Assembly (NCBI RefSeq): GCF_008642355.1
Contig: NZ_CP029193.1
Location: 3,124,001-3,188,000, forward strand
Source: Streptomyces venezuelae
GTDB taxonomy: Bacteria > Actinomycetota > Actinomycetes > Streptomycetales > Streptomycetaceae
DNA: 64,000 nucleotides
Direction: 5' to 3'
Shown here: piece by piece, positions 50,148 to 58,632 of the stretch
Numbering within the stretch: the stretch's first letter is position 1
Layout: every line of letters starts with the position of its first letter
Translations under genes and position numbers: made by a program
Notes under the pieces: model-generated
What the model was told of the DNA's origin: nothing
What the model saw: only the letters and a program-made list of their open reading frames with translations
Databases searched by the model: none

Positions 50148-52400
50148 TTGCCGCGCTTCAGCATCATCGTCCCCACCCATGACGTCGCGGGGCGGCTCAC
50201 CGGCTGCCTCGCCTCCGTGCTGGGCCAGTCCTTCGCCGACTTCGAGGTGATCGCGGTCGTCGACTCCCTCGACGAGGGGGCAGGGCCGTGCCCGGTGATC
50301 GCGGCCGAGCACGCGGCGCGCGATCCGCGGGTGCGGCGCACCCAGTCGCCGCCCGACGCGGGTCTGCCGGGAGCACGGAACGCCGGGATGGGCGCGGCGA
50401 CCGGCGACTACCTGCTCTTCCTCGACGGCGACGACACGCTCACCCCGGGCGCCCTCGCCGCGCTCGACGCCCGCCTCTCCGCGTGCGACGACCCGGATCT
50501 GCTGTTCTTCGACCACGAGCGCGTGCACTGGTTCGACGGCGGTGAGGGCCCGGCCCTGGAACGGCTGTGGGCGGGCGCGCCCCGGGGCACGTTCGCCGTG
50601 GCCGAGCACGCCGCGCTGCCCGACCCGCTGGTCCCCGCGTTCTCCGCCGCGCACCGGCGCGCCTTCGTGGCCGAACACGGTCTCGTCTTCGAGCCCGGCA
50701 TGTTCACGGACACGGAGTGGGGCCCGCGGGCCGTGCTGCGGGCGGGGCGGATCGCCGTGCTCGACCGGGTCTGTGTACGGCACCTGCTGCGCCGCCAGGG
50801 CGCACGGCACCGCGCCCCCGGCCTCCACCACATGGACCTGCTCGACCGGTTCGGGCGCGTGATGGCCGACGCCGTGGCGCTCGACGTGCCCGCGCCGGTC
50901 CTCGCGCGGGTCTTCCGCAGGTTCACGCACGAGCTGCTCAAGGCGGCGTCCACGCCCGGACGGCTGCCCTCGGCGCGGCTGCGGCGGCGCTTCTTCCGGC
51001 AGGCCGCGCGGCTGTACCGGCTGCACAGGCCGGCCGGGTTCCGGCCGCCCGCGGGGAGCGTCGGGGTGCAGCACCGGCTGCTGGGGGCGGGGGCGTACGA
51101 CGCGTTCTGCCTGCTGCGCGGCCTCAAGTCCCGGGTGGCGGGCGCGGTTTCGCTGCTACGGGTCGTGTGGGGGAAGGTGGCGCGCCGGCTGCCCGGCCGC
51201 AACGCCTACGCCGCCTTCCTGCGGCGGCCCGTCGACGAGAACCTCGCCGTGTTCTCCGCGTACTGGGGGCGCGGCTACTCCTGCAACCCGGCGGCGATCC
51301 ACGCCAGGGCGCGGGAGCTGGCCCCGCACATCAGGACGGTGTTCCTGGTCTCCGACGCGCGGGCGGCCGCGGGCCTCCCGGAGGGTGTCGAGGGCGTGGT
51401 GATCGGGAGCCGCCGCTACTGGGAGGTCATGGCGAGGGCCAAGTACACCTTCAACAACGTCAACTTCGAGATGGCCGTCAAGAAGCGTCCCGGCACCGTC
51501 CACGTGCAGACCCAGCACGGCACCCCGCTGAAGCGGATGGGCGTGGACCAGGCGGACTTCCCCGCCACCGCCGCTGCGGCCGGGCCCCTGGGCAAGCTGT
51601 TGCGGCGCGTGGACCGGTGGGACTTCAACGTGTCCTCCAACCGGCACTCGACGGAGGTGTGGGAGCGCGCGTACCCGGGCGCGTACGAGAGCCTCGACGT
51701 CGGCTATCCCCGCAACGACGCCTTCTACCGAGCCTCCGCCGACGACGTGCGCGCCCTGCGGCAGCGGCTCGGAGTGCCCGAGGGCAGGATCGCCGTGCTG
51801 TACGCGCCGACCCACCGCGACTACCGCACGGACTTCGCCGCCCAGCTCGACCTGCCCGCGTTCTGCGACGCGCTCGGCGACGCGTTCGTGGTGCTGCTCC
51901 GCGCCCACCACCTGTACGAGGGGTCGGCGGGGCTCGACGAGGTGGTGCGCTCCGGGAAGCTGATCGACGTGACGGCGCACCGCTCCCCCGAGGAGGTGTG
52001 CCTGGCCTCGGACGCGCTGGTCACGGACTACTCGTCGATCATGTTCGACTACGCCAACCTGGACCGCCCGATCGTGGTCTACGCCGACGACTGGGACGTC
52101 TACCGCGAGACGCGTGGCGTCTACTTCGACCTGCTCGCCGAGCCGCCGGGCGTGGTGGCGCGCACCCCGGACGAGCTGGCGGCGGCGTTCCGCTCGGGTG
52201 CGTGGGAGGGCCCGCGGGCGGGGGCGCTGCGGGCGGCGTTCCGCGAGCGGTTCTGTGATCTGGACGACGGGCTCGCCGCCGAGCGGGTGGTGCGGCGGGT
52301 GCTGCTCGGGGAGCCCGTGGAACGGCTGCCCCCGGTCGTCCCGCTGCGCGACCGCGTCCCGGCACCGGCTGCGCCACGCGTGCCGCAGCACAGGGCGTAG
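50148..52400 (+). CDS. Bifunctional GT2/TagF-like transferase (copy 2)
   Basis: 750 residues with the layout of copy 1: GT2 domain (about 1-220), basic middle, TagF-like domain (about 370-735) with QTQHGTPLKRMG (His457), YAPTHRDY and VTDYSSIMFDYANLDRP. The GT2 domain deviates: the nucleotide-binding motif is VVDSLDEG where copies 1 and 3 have VDDCSPD; the DXD-like motif FLDGDD is kept. The start is TTG 50148 with GGGAGG upstream. It is 36 bp after copy 1, the same direction. Confidence 0.9.
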   Translation: MPRFSIIVPTHDVAGRLTGCLASVLGQSFADFEVIAVVDSLDEGAGPCPVIAAEHAARDPRVRRTQSPPDAGLPGARNAGMGAATGDYLLFLDGDDTLTPGALAALDARLSACDDPDLLFFDHERVHWFDGGEGPALERLWAGAPRGTFAVAEHAALPDPLVPAFSAAHRRAFVAEHGLVFEPGMFTDTEWGPRAVLRAGRIAVLDRVCVRHLLRRQGARHRAPGLHHMDLLDRFGRVMADAVALDVPAPVLARVFRRFTHELLKAASTPGRLPSARLRRRFFRQAARLYRLHRPAGFRPPAGSVGVQHRLLGAGAYDAFCLLRGLKSRVAGAVSLLRVVWGKVARRLPGRNAYAAFLRRPVDENLAVFSAYWGRGYSCNPAAIHARARELAPHIRTVFLVSDARAAAGLPEGVEGVVIGSRRYWEVMARAKYTFNNVNFEMAVKKRPGTVHVQTQHGTPLKRMGVDQADFPATAAAAGPLGKLLRRVDRWDFNVSSNRHSTEVWERAYPGAYESLDVGYPRNDAFYRASADDVRALRQRLGVPEGRIAVLYAPTHRDYRTDFAAQLDLPAFCDALGDAFVVLLRAHHLYEGSAGLDEVVRSGKLIDVTAHRSPEEVCLASDALVTDYSSIMFDYANLDRPIVVYADDWDVYRETRGVYFDLLAEPPGVVARTPDELAAAFRSGAWEGPRAGALRAAFRERFCDLDDGLAAERVVRRVLLGEPVERLPPVVPLRDRVPAPAAPRVPQHRA

Positions 52401-52414
52401 CGCTGGTCCGCGCG

Positions 52415-52504
52415 CACCGGCCGTCGCGCCCACCCGACCCCCGGCGCAGGCCGTCGCGCCCACCCGTCCCGCAACGCAGGCCGTCCCGCCCGCCCGTCCG
52501 TCCC
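52415..52504. repeat. 30-bp tandem repeat between two GT2/TagF genes
   Basis: Three degenerate 30-bp units (CCGTCGCGCCCACCCG at 52421 and 52451, CCGTCCCGCCCGCCCG at 52481), ending at the ribosome binding site of copy 3. In the frame of copy 3 they would read (P/Q)AVAPTRPxx, a 10-residue repeat, although no start is needed there. Confidence 0.7.
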
Positions 52505-52521
52505 GACCGGAGGAAGACCCC

Positions 52522-54765
52522 GTGCCTCGTTTCAGCATCATCGTCCCCGTCTTCAAGGTGCAGGGCTTCCTGCGCGCGTGCCTCGACTCGGTCCTGACGC
52601 AGTCGTTCACCGACTTCGAGGTCATCGCGGTCGACGACTGCTCGCCCGACCACTGCGGCGCCATCGTCGACGAGTACGCGGCGGCCGACCCGCGGGTCCG
52701 CCCGGTCCACCTGGCCGAGAACGCCGGGCTCGGCGGGGCGCGCAACGCCGGAGTCACGTACGCCACCGGCGACTACCTCCTGTTCCTGGACAGTGACGAC
52801 AGCTACACGCCGGGCGCGCTCGCGGCGATCGACGAGCGGCTCCGCGTCACCGCCGACCCCGACGTGCTGGTCTTCGACCACGTCCGCACGCACTGGTGGG
52901 GTTCCGGCGGCCGAAGCATGACGGCGGACCTGCTCGCCTCCGCGGGCACGGAGACGTTCGACATCCTCGGCAGTCCGCGGTACCTGCACCTGTTCCTGGT
53001 CGCCTGGAACAAGGCGTACCGGCGCGATTTCTTCACCGGGCACGGATTCACGTACCGCAAGGGGCTCTACGAGGACGCGCCCGTCACGTATCAGGCGCTG
53101 GTCTCCGCGCGCCGCATCGGCTGTCTCGACCGGGTGTGCGTGGAGTACCGCCAGCGCAGGCAGGGCGCCATCACCCGCACCCCCGGGCGCAGGCACTTCG
53201 ACATCTTCCCGCAGTACGAGGCGCTGTTCGCGTTCCTCGACGCGCACCCGGAACTCGACGCCGCCCGCCCGCTGCTCTTCGAGCGGACGATCAACCACTT
53301 CCTGACGACGCTGCCGAACACCGAGCGCGTCCCCGCCGAGGACCGCGGCGACTTCTACCGTCTGATCGTCGACTTCCACCGGCGCCACAGGCCGCCCGGG
53401 TTCACCCCGCCCGACGACGCCCTCCGCCTCCAGTGGCGGCTCACGGCGAGCAGTCCGTACGCCGTGTTCCGGGCCGCCGCGGCTGCCCAGTCGGTGGTCG
53501 CCGCCGCGCGGGAGAGGAAGCGGCGGCTGCGCGAGGAGGCCGCGAAGAGGGTGAAGAGGACCCTCACCCGCGTGCAGCGCACCCGCCCGCTGGACCCGGA
53601 CCTCGCCGTGTACTCGGCGTTCTCGCACCGCGGCCTGCTCGGTGACCCGGCCGCCGTCCACCAGGCGGCCGGCCTCGTCGCGCCGCACGTCAGGGCGGTG
53701 TGGGTGGTGCACCCGGACGTGCTCGACCGGGTGCCGCAGGGCGTCGACTTCGTGCTGCCCGACACCCCGGCCTACCACCGGGTGACGAGCCGGGCGACGT
53801 ACTTCGTCAGCAACGTCAACTGGGCGCCGGGCCTGGTGAAGCGCGAGGGCCAGATCCACGTGCAGACCCACCGGGGCACCCCGCTCAAGCACATGGGCAT
53901 CGACCTCCTCGGCCGCCCCGCAGCGACGCACCGTCTGAACCTCCGCGGCCAATTGTGGCGCGCGGACCGCTGGGACTACAGCCTCGTGTCGGGCCGCCAC
54001 GCGGAACGCGCCTGGGCGAGCGCCTACCCCTGCCGCTTCACCTCGCTGCCGACCGGCGCGCCCCGCAACGACGTCCTCGTCCAGGGCGACCCGCTGCGCG
54101 GTGTGGCGGTGCGCAGGCGGCTCGGCGTCCCCGACGGCGGCACCGTGATCCTGTACGCGCCGACACCCCGCGACCACCGCAAGGGGTACGAGCCGCGCCT
54201 CGACTTCGAGCGGCTGGTCCGCGACGCCGGGCCCGGGGTCACCCTCCTGGTGCGGCTGCACCCGCAGTACGCCCACGCCGCCGTGCGCGGCCTCCAACTG
54301 CGCGACCTGGCACGGCGCGGCGTGCTCCGCGACGTCACGGACGAGCCGTCCGTCGAGGATCTGATGCTCGCCTCCGACGTGCTGGTGACGGACTACTCGT
54401 CCCTGATGTTCGACTACGCGTGCCTGGACCGCCCGATCGTCGTCCACGCGGACGACTGGGAGACCTTCCAGGTCACCCGCGGCACGTACTTCGACCTCCT
54501 CGCGACACCCCCCGGCCACGTCACCACGAACACCGCGCGGCTGGCGGACCTGTTCGCCTCCGGCACGTGGCGCGACGAGCGGTCCGCGGCCCTGCGCGCC
54601 GCGTTCCGCGCCCGGTTCTGCGAGTACGAGGACGGCAACGCGGCGGCCCGCGTGGTGTCACGGGTCATGCTGGGCCGGGAGTGTCCGCCGCCCGCCATCC
54701 CCCAGCAGGACCCGGGACGTCTGCGGGACGCCGCCCCCACCACCCTGTCGAACAGCACACGATGA
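52522..54765 (+). CDS. Bifunctional GT2/TagF-like transferase (copy 3, altered active site)
   Basis: 747 residues. The N-terminal GT2 domain is standard (FSIIVPVFKVQGFL; VDDCSPDHCG; FLDSDD). In the TagF-like domain the first histidine motif reads THRGTPLKHMG: Arg451 stands where copies 1, 2 and 4 have His (HGTPLK), with a His one place earlier. The second motif is APTPRDH instead of APTHRDY, and the third is VRLHPQY, closer to classical TagF than in the other copies. VTDYSSLMFDYACLDRP is intact. The start is GTG 52522 with GGAGGA upstream. The stop overlaps the next gene (ATGA). It is probably a divergent enzyme with a different acceptor, or partly inactive. Confidence 0.88.
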   Translation: MPRFSIIVPVFKVQGFLRACLDSVLTQSFTDFEVIAVDDCSPDHCGAIVDEYAAADPRVRPVHLAENAGLGGARNAGVTYATGDYLLFLDSDDSYTPGALAAIDERLRVTADPDVLVFDHVRTHWWGSGGRSMTADLLASAGTETFDILGSPRYLHLFLVAWNKAYRRDFFTGHGFTYRKGLYEDAPVTYQALVSARRIGCLDRVCVEYRQRRQGAITRTPGRRHFDIFPQYEALFAFLDAHPELDAARPLLFERTINHFLTTLPNTERVPAEDRGDFYRLIVDFHRRHRPPGFTPPDDALRLQWRLTASSPYAVFRAAAAAQSVVAAARERKRRLREEAAKRVKRTLTRVQRTRPLDPDLAVYSAFSHRGLLGDPAAVHQAAGLVAPHVRAVWVVHPDVLDRVPQGVDFVLPDTPAYHRVTSRATYFVSNVNWAPGLVKREGQIHVQTHRGTPLKHMGIDLLGRPAATHRLNLRGQLWRADRWDYSLVSGRHAERAWASAYPCRFTSLPTGAPRNDVLVQGDPLRGVAVRRRLGVPDGGTVILYAPTPRDHRKGYEPRLDFERLVRDAGPGVTLLVRLHPQYAHAAVRGLQLRDLARRGVLRDVTDEPSVEDLMLASDVLVTDYSSLMFDYACLDRPIVVHADDWETFQVTRGTYFDLLATPPGHVTTNTARLADLFASGTWRDERSAALRAAFRARFCEYEDGNAAARVVSRVMLGRECPPPAIPQQDPGRLRDAAPTTLSNSTR

Positions 54766-56345
54766 GCGGTACGAGGACTGCTCCCGCCGTGGAGATCCCG
54801 GGGCAGCCCGCACGTGCCGCCCGCGCCGGCACCCCGAAGAGCGCCGCCTCCCCCTGGTGGGCCGACGCGGCGGCCGTCGTCGGGGGCGGCGCCCTCGTCG
54901 CCCTGCACGGGTCGCGGCTCGGCCAGTGGGTGGTCGACGACGCGGCGATCACCTTCGCGTACGCGCGCAGCATCGACGAAGGGCTCGGCCCGGTCCAGCA
55001 ACCGGGTGCCGAACCCGTCGAGGGCTACTCCAACCCCGCCTGGCTCGCGCTCCTCGTCGCGGGCCGCCGCCTCGGCCTCTTCGACCACAGGGCCGTCTCC
55101 GGCATCCCGGACCTCGTCCTCTACCCCAAGGCGCTGGGCCTGCTCTGCGTCCTGGTCACCCTGGCCGCCGTCGCCTGCGCCGCCCGGCGCCTGGTGGCCC
55201 GCTCCTGGCTGGTCACGGCTCTGGCGGGGGTGCTGCTCGGCGCCAACGTCTCCTTCGTGGCGTGGACGTTCTCGGGCCTGGAGAACCCGCTGTACGCGTG
55301 TGTCGCCACGGTTCTGGCGGCCGTGCTGGTACGCGCGGTCGCCGCGGACAGCCTGCTCGGCAGAGGACCCGCCGCGGCCTCCGGACTCCTCGCCCTGGTG
55401 GCCGCGCTGACCCGCCCGGACGGCGCGGTGCTCGCGGGCGCGTACCCGCTGCTGGTTCTGTTGACGGTGGGCGACGCGAAGATGCGTCACAGGGTGCGGG
55501 CGGCGATGCTGAGCGCCGTCGCCTTTGCCGTGCCCTACGCGCTCTTCCTCGTCTGGCGCCTCGCCGTCTTCGGCCGTCTCGTCCCGAACACGGCCGTCGC
55601 CAAGGCCCAGGAGCTTCCCGACGCCGAGCTGTTCACCCGCACCACCGGCGAACTCCTCACCTTCGCGGGCTGGCCCGCGGTGCTCGTGGCCGCCGCGCTT
55701 CTCGGGATCGCCCTCACGCGGCGCGGGATGCCGCGCACGGCGCTCGCCGCGGTCGTCCTGCCGCTGGCCCTGACACTGTGCGCGTACGGCGTCCTGGAGC
55801 CGGACTGGATGGGCATGCACCGGTTCGCGACGCCCGTGTGGCCGCTGGCCGCGCTGGCGCTCGCCGCGGCCGCCGTGGGCCTCGCCGAGCGCGGCGGGCC
55901 GCGCCCCCGGGCCGCCGTCGCCGTGGCACTGAGCACGACGCTGCTCCTGTCGTGGTCGGCGCAGCGCGAGCGCGGGGCCGCGTTCCGTGCCGAGCCCACG
56001 CTGCCGATGTGCCTCGTCGTCAACCGCGACGGCGTCGTCTTCAACACGTACGCGGACCGGCTCGGCATCGAGGGCGGCTCCGTCCTGCTCCCCAGCCTCG
56101 GCGGCACGCTGCTCACCAGCGACCTGACGGTGCACGACCTCGCGGGCCTCACCGAGCCGCGCATCGCGGACGCGCTCGCGGCGGGCGACACCGAGGGGCT
56201 GCGGGCGTACGCCTTCCGGGAGTTGAGGCCCACCTTCGTCCACGCCGTCGGCGTCTGGGCCCGCAAGACCGGCATGACGGCGCCCCGGCTGACGGCGGAG
56301 GGCTACGTACCGGTGTACCGCACGGACGACGGCGGCGGCGACTAG
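54762..56345 (+). CDS. Polytopic GT-C-type membrane glycosyltransferase
   Basis: 527 residues with about ten membrane segments. The first outer loop has VVDDAAITFAYARSIDEGLGPV and GAEPVEGYSNPAWL, the DD-motif and pattern of the AftB/ZomB-like GT-C family, which uses a lipid-linked sugar donor outside the membrane. The C-terminal extracytoplasmic part (about 410-527) is less conserved. The start ATG 54762 overlaps the copy 3 stop (ATGA), so it is coupled to it. It probably decorates the polymer after export. Donor and acceptor unknown. Confidence 0.85.
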   Translation: MSGTRTAPAVEIPGQPARAARAGTPKSAASPWWADAAAVVGGGALVALHGSRLGQWVVDDAAITFAYARSIDEGLGPVQQPGAEPVEGYSNPAWLALLVAGRRLGLFDHRAVSGIPDLVLYPKALGLLCVLVTLAAVACAARRLVARSWLVTALAGVLLGANVSFVAWTFSGLENPLYACVATVLAAVLVRAVAADSLLGRGPAAASGLLALVAALTRPDGAVLAGAYPLLVLLTVGDAKMRHRVRAAMLSAVAFAVPYALFLVWRLAVFGRLVPNTAVAKAQELPDAELFTRTTGELLTFAGWPAVLVAAALLGIALTRRGMPRTALAAVVLPLALTLCAYGVLEPDWMGMHRFATPVWPLAALALAAAAVGLAERGGPRPRAAVAVALSTTLLLSWSAQRERGAAFRAEPTLPMCLVVNRDGVVFNTYADRLGIEGGSVLLPSLGGTLLTSDLTVHDLAGLTEPRIADALAAGDTEGLRAYAFRELRPTFVHAVGVWARKTGMTAPRLTAEGYVPVYRTDDGGGD

Positions 56346-56462
56346 GTGCGGGCCGACGCGGTCCGTCACCCGGAGCGCCTCGGGCCGCTGCGCGCGTGGG
56401 CGGGCCGCGTCGTCCCCGCGGCGTACGACAGCGGGCGGGACCGCTGCGGTGGCGTCCTGCGG

Positions 56463-56534
56463 CCCGGACAAACCGCCGGTCCCGGACAGACAGCCGGACC
56501 CGGACAGAACGCCGGTCCCGGACAGACAGCCGCC
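56463..56534. repeat. 18-bp tandem repeat, four copies
   Basis: Four units at 56463-56480, 56481-56498, 56499-56516 and 56517-56534, with consensus CCCGGACAGACAGCCGGT. They lie between the GT-C and methyltransferase genes. A GTG frame from 56346 to 56549, directly after the GT-C stop, reads them as PGQTAG repeats (67 residues in all), but it has no clear ribosome site and I do not call it a gene. Confidence 0.8.
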
Positions 56535-56600
56535 CGACCGAACCACTGACCGATCCGACCGACCGCACACAGACCGCAGACCCCCTGCTGGAGGCCTCTG

Positions 56601-57524
56601 ATGACGACGACCCCGGACGCCGGACTTCCGCGCCCCACCACCCTGGAGGACGTACCCGGCTGGTTCTGGCCCCTGGACCAGCGGCTGTTCGCCTGGTTCC
56701 TCGGCGACGGCGCGGCCGGAACCCCGCCGGGCGACCTCCTGGAGATGGGCTGCTACCTCGGCAAGAGCACCGTCGTCATGGGCCAGTTCCTGCGGCCCGG
56801 GGAGAAGATGACGGTCTGTGACCTCTTCGGGTCCGACGACGGCTACACCAAGGAGGCGACCAAGGCCTTCTACCAGAAGTCCCTGACCAGGCGTGCCTTC
56901 GAGGCCAACTACACGGCCTTCCACGACACGCTGCCCGCGCTGGTCGAGGGCCGCACCGACGTGCTGCCGGGGATCGTCGAGGACGCCTCGTGCCGGTTCG
57001 TGCACATCGACGCCTCACACATGTACGACGACGTGCGCGACGACATCCTGACCGCGAAGAACGCGCTGCGCGAGGACGGCGTCCTCGTCCTCGACGACTA
57101 CCGCACCGAACACACGCCGGGCGTCGCCGCCGCCACCTGGGAAGCCGTGTTCCGCCACGGTCTGCGGCCCGTCATGCTCTCCTCCAACAAGCTGTACGGC
57201 ACCTGGGGCGATCCGGCGCCGCTGCGGGACGCGCTCCACGAGGCGCTGCACGCCATGCCCAACTGCGCCCCGGAGATCCAGCACATCGCGGGCCTCGACG
57301 TGCTGCGGGCCTCCCGGGCGAAGATCCCGGCGCCTGACCTGGTCACCTCCCGCCACCCCGCGCGCCCCGCCAGGCCCGCCCCCACAGCCGTCCCCGAATC
57401 CGCCGCCCCCGCGCCCACACCCCCACCCGCTCTGCCCGCTCCCCGGGGCCGGGCGGTCCGCAGGCTCGCCGTCGACCTGCTGCCGCCGGTGGTGACCCGG
57501 GCGGTACGGAAAGCCCGCGGCTGA
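56601..57524 (+). CDS. SAM-dependent methyltransferase-like protein, class I
   Basis: 307 residues. The Rossmann-type core (about 30-210) has the glycine motif LLEMGCYLGKSTVVMGQFLRPGE, acidic MTVCDLFGSDDG, and a metal-binding-like FVHIDASHMYDDVRDDI with LVLDDYRTEHTPGV. This fits the Methyltransf_24/TylF-like sugar O-methyltransferase group. The C-terminal 65 residues are Pro/Ala-rich. The start is ATG 56601 with GGAGG 8 bases upstream. In the cluster it could methylate a sugar of the polymer; this is an inference. Confidence 0.88.
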   Translation: MTTTPDAGLPRPTTLEDVPGWFWPLDQRLFAWFLGDGAAGTPPGDLLEMGCYLGKSTVVMGQFLRPGEKMTVCDLFGSDDGYTKEATKAFYQKSLTRRAFEANYTAFHDTLPALVEGRTDVLPGIVEDASCRFVHIDASHMYDDVRDDILTAKNALREDGVLVLDDYRTEHTPGVAAATWEAVFRHGLRPVMLSSNKLYGTWGDPAPLRDALHEALHAMPNCAPEIQHIAGLDVLRASRAKIPAPDLVTSRHPARPARPAPTAVPESAAPAPTPPPALPAPRGRAVRRLAVDLLPPVVTRAVRKARG

Positions 57525-57660
57525 ACGCCCCGACCGCACAGGGTGCGGCGAAAGCGGCGGGTGCAGCGGGTGCAGCGGGTGCAGCGCCGGATGGTGCATG
57601 TTGGCGCAGCCGCCGGGGCGTCCGCGACGACATGTGGTCAACGTCGTACACAGTGGAGAA

Positions 57661-58632
57661 ATGGACCACTCCGCCCCACGGTTCGCCCCGCCACGCCTCG
57701 CCCGGCGGCTGCTCAGCACCGCGCGAAGCACCCGCTTCCGCCTGGAACGGACCGCCGCGGGCCGGGTGCGCGGCGGCGCCGGGCGGGACCGGTCGCTCCT
57801 GGCGCCCGTGCACCTCTCGCTCCGCGACAGCCGCACCCTCAACGTCGCGCTCGCCGCCCCCCACGGGCCCGGCCGCGCCCGGCTCCTCATCACCCGCGGA
57901 CCGCGCAGGATCGCCGTCCCGCTCACGTACGAACCGCACACCGGCGCCACTCCCCTCCTGACCGCCACGGTGACCCTGCGCGGGATGCGGGACGGTGTGT
58001 GGCGGCTGACCGTCGAGACGCGGGACGCGGCCGGCCGCGTACGCCGGTACGGGCTCGCGCCCGCCGACACCGGCGCCCCGCCCACGACGCCGACCGCCCC
58101 GCACGCCCCCGACCCGCGGACCGGCACCCTCGTCCGGGTCGTGCGGGCCCGCAGCGGGCGTGCGGTGCTCCAGGCGACGCGGTCCCGGCCGCGCGCGGAG
58201 CTGGTGCGGTTCGTGCCGTCGGGGGACGGGATCACGGTGCACGGGAGGCTCGTCGCCGGGGGTCTGCCCGGCGGGGCCGCCGAGGCCGTGCGGCGGCGGG
58301 ACGGGGTGGCCGTGCCCGCCGAAGTGGCGTGGGAGGGCGCGGCGTTCGCGCTGCGGGTGCCGCTGGCGGCGATGGCCGGGGCGGGGCCCGGGCAGTGGGT
58401 GTGGGACTTCCGCGTGGGGCGGCTGCCGGTCGGGCGGTGGCTGACCGACGTGCGGGACCCGTCCGCCGCCTACCCCACCCCGTTCCGCGTCCACGCGCTG
58501 CCCGGCGGGGCGCTCGTGCGGGCGCACGCCCACTTCACCAGGACCGGCGCGTTCGCGGTGACGTGCTGGGACATCACCGACGCCGTGCGGGAGTCCGACG
58601 CACCGCGGGACCTCGCGGAGGAGACCTCATGA
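57661..58632 (+). CDS. Protein of unknown function coupled to the GT4-Stealth gene
   Basis: 323 residues; I do not recognise a family. The sequence is Arg/Ala-rich and looks beta-rich, with two similar halves: HLSLRDSRTLNVALAAPHG... TVTLRGMRDGVWRLTVETRD (about 40-130) and FVPSGDGITVHGRLVAGG... LAAMAGAGPGQWVWDFRVG (about 180-270), as in Ig-like sandwiches. No signal peptide or membrane segment is seen. The start is probably ATG 57661 (MDHSAPRF). The stop overlaps the start of the GT4-Stealth gene in ATGA, so it is probably its partner or adaptor. Confidence 0.75.
   Translation: MDHSAPRFAPPRLARRLLSTARSTRFRLERTAAGRVRGGAGRDRSLLAPVHLSLRDSRTLNVALAAPHGPGRARLLITRGPRRIAVPLTYEPHTGATPLLTATVTLRGMRDGVWRLTVETRDAAGRVRRYGLAPADTGAPPTTPTAPHAPDPRTGTLVRVVRARSGRAVLQATRSRPRAELVRFVPSGDGITVHGRLVAGGLPGGAAEAVRRRDGVAVPAEVAWEGAAFALRVPLAAMAGAGPGQWVWDFRVGRLPVGRWLTDVRDPSAAYPTPFRVHALPGGALVRAHAHFTRTGAFAVTCWDITDAVRESDAPRDLAEETS

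Noticed and set aside
52114..54765. Longer start for GT2-TagF copy 3
   Set aside because: The frame would overlap copy 2 by 287 bases; GTG 52522 has GGAGGA upstream and begins where copies 1, 2 and 4 begin.
53700..56345. Longer GT-C frame reaching into copy 3
   Set aside because: The N-terminal part is antigenic to no family and out of frame with copy 3; ATG 54762 in ATGA is the coupled start.
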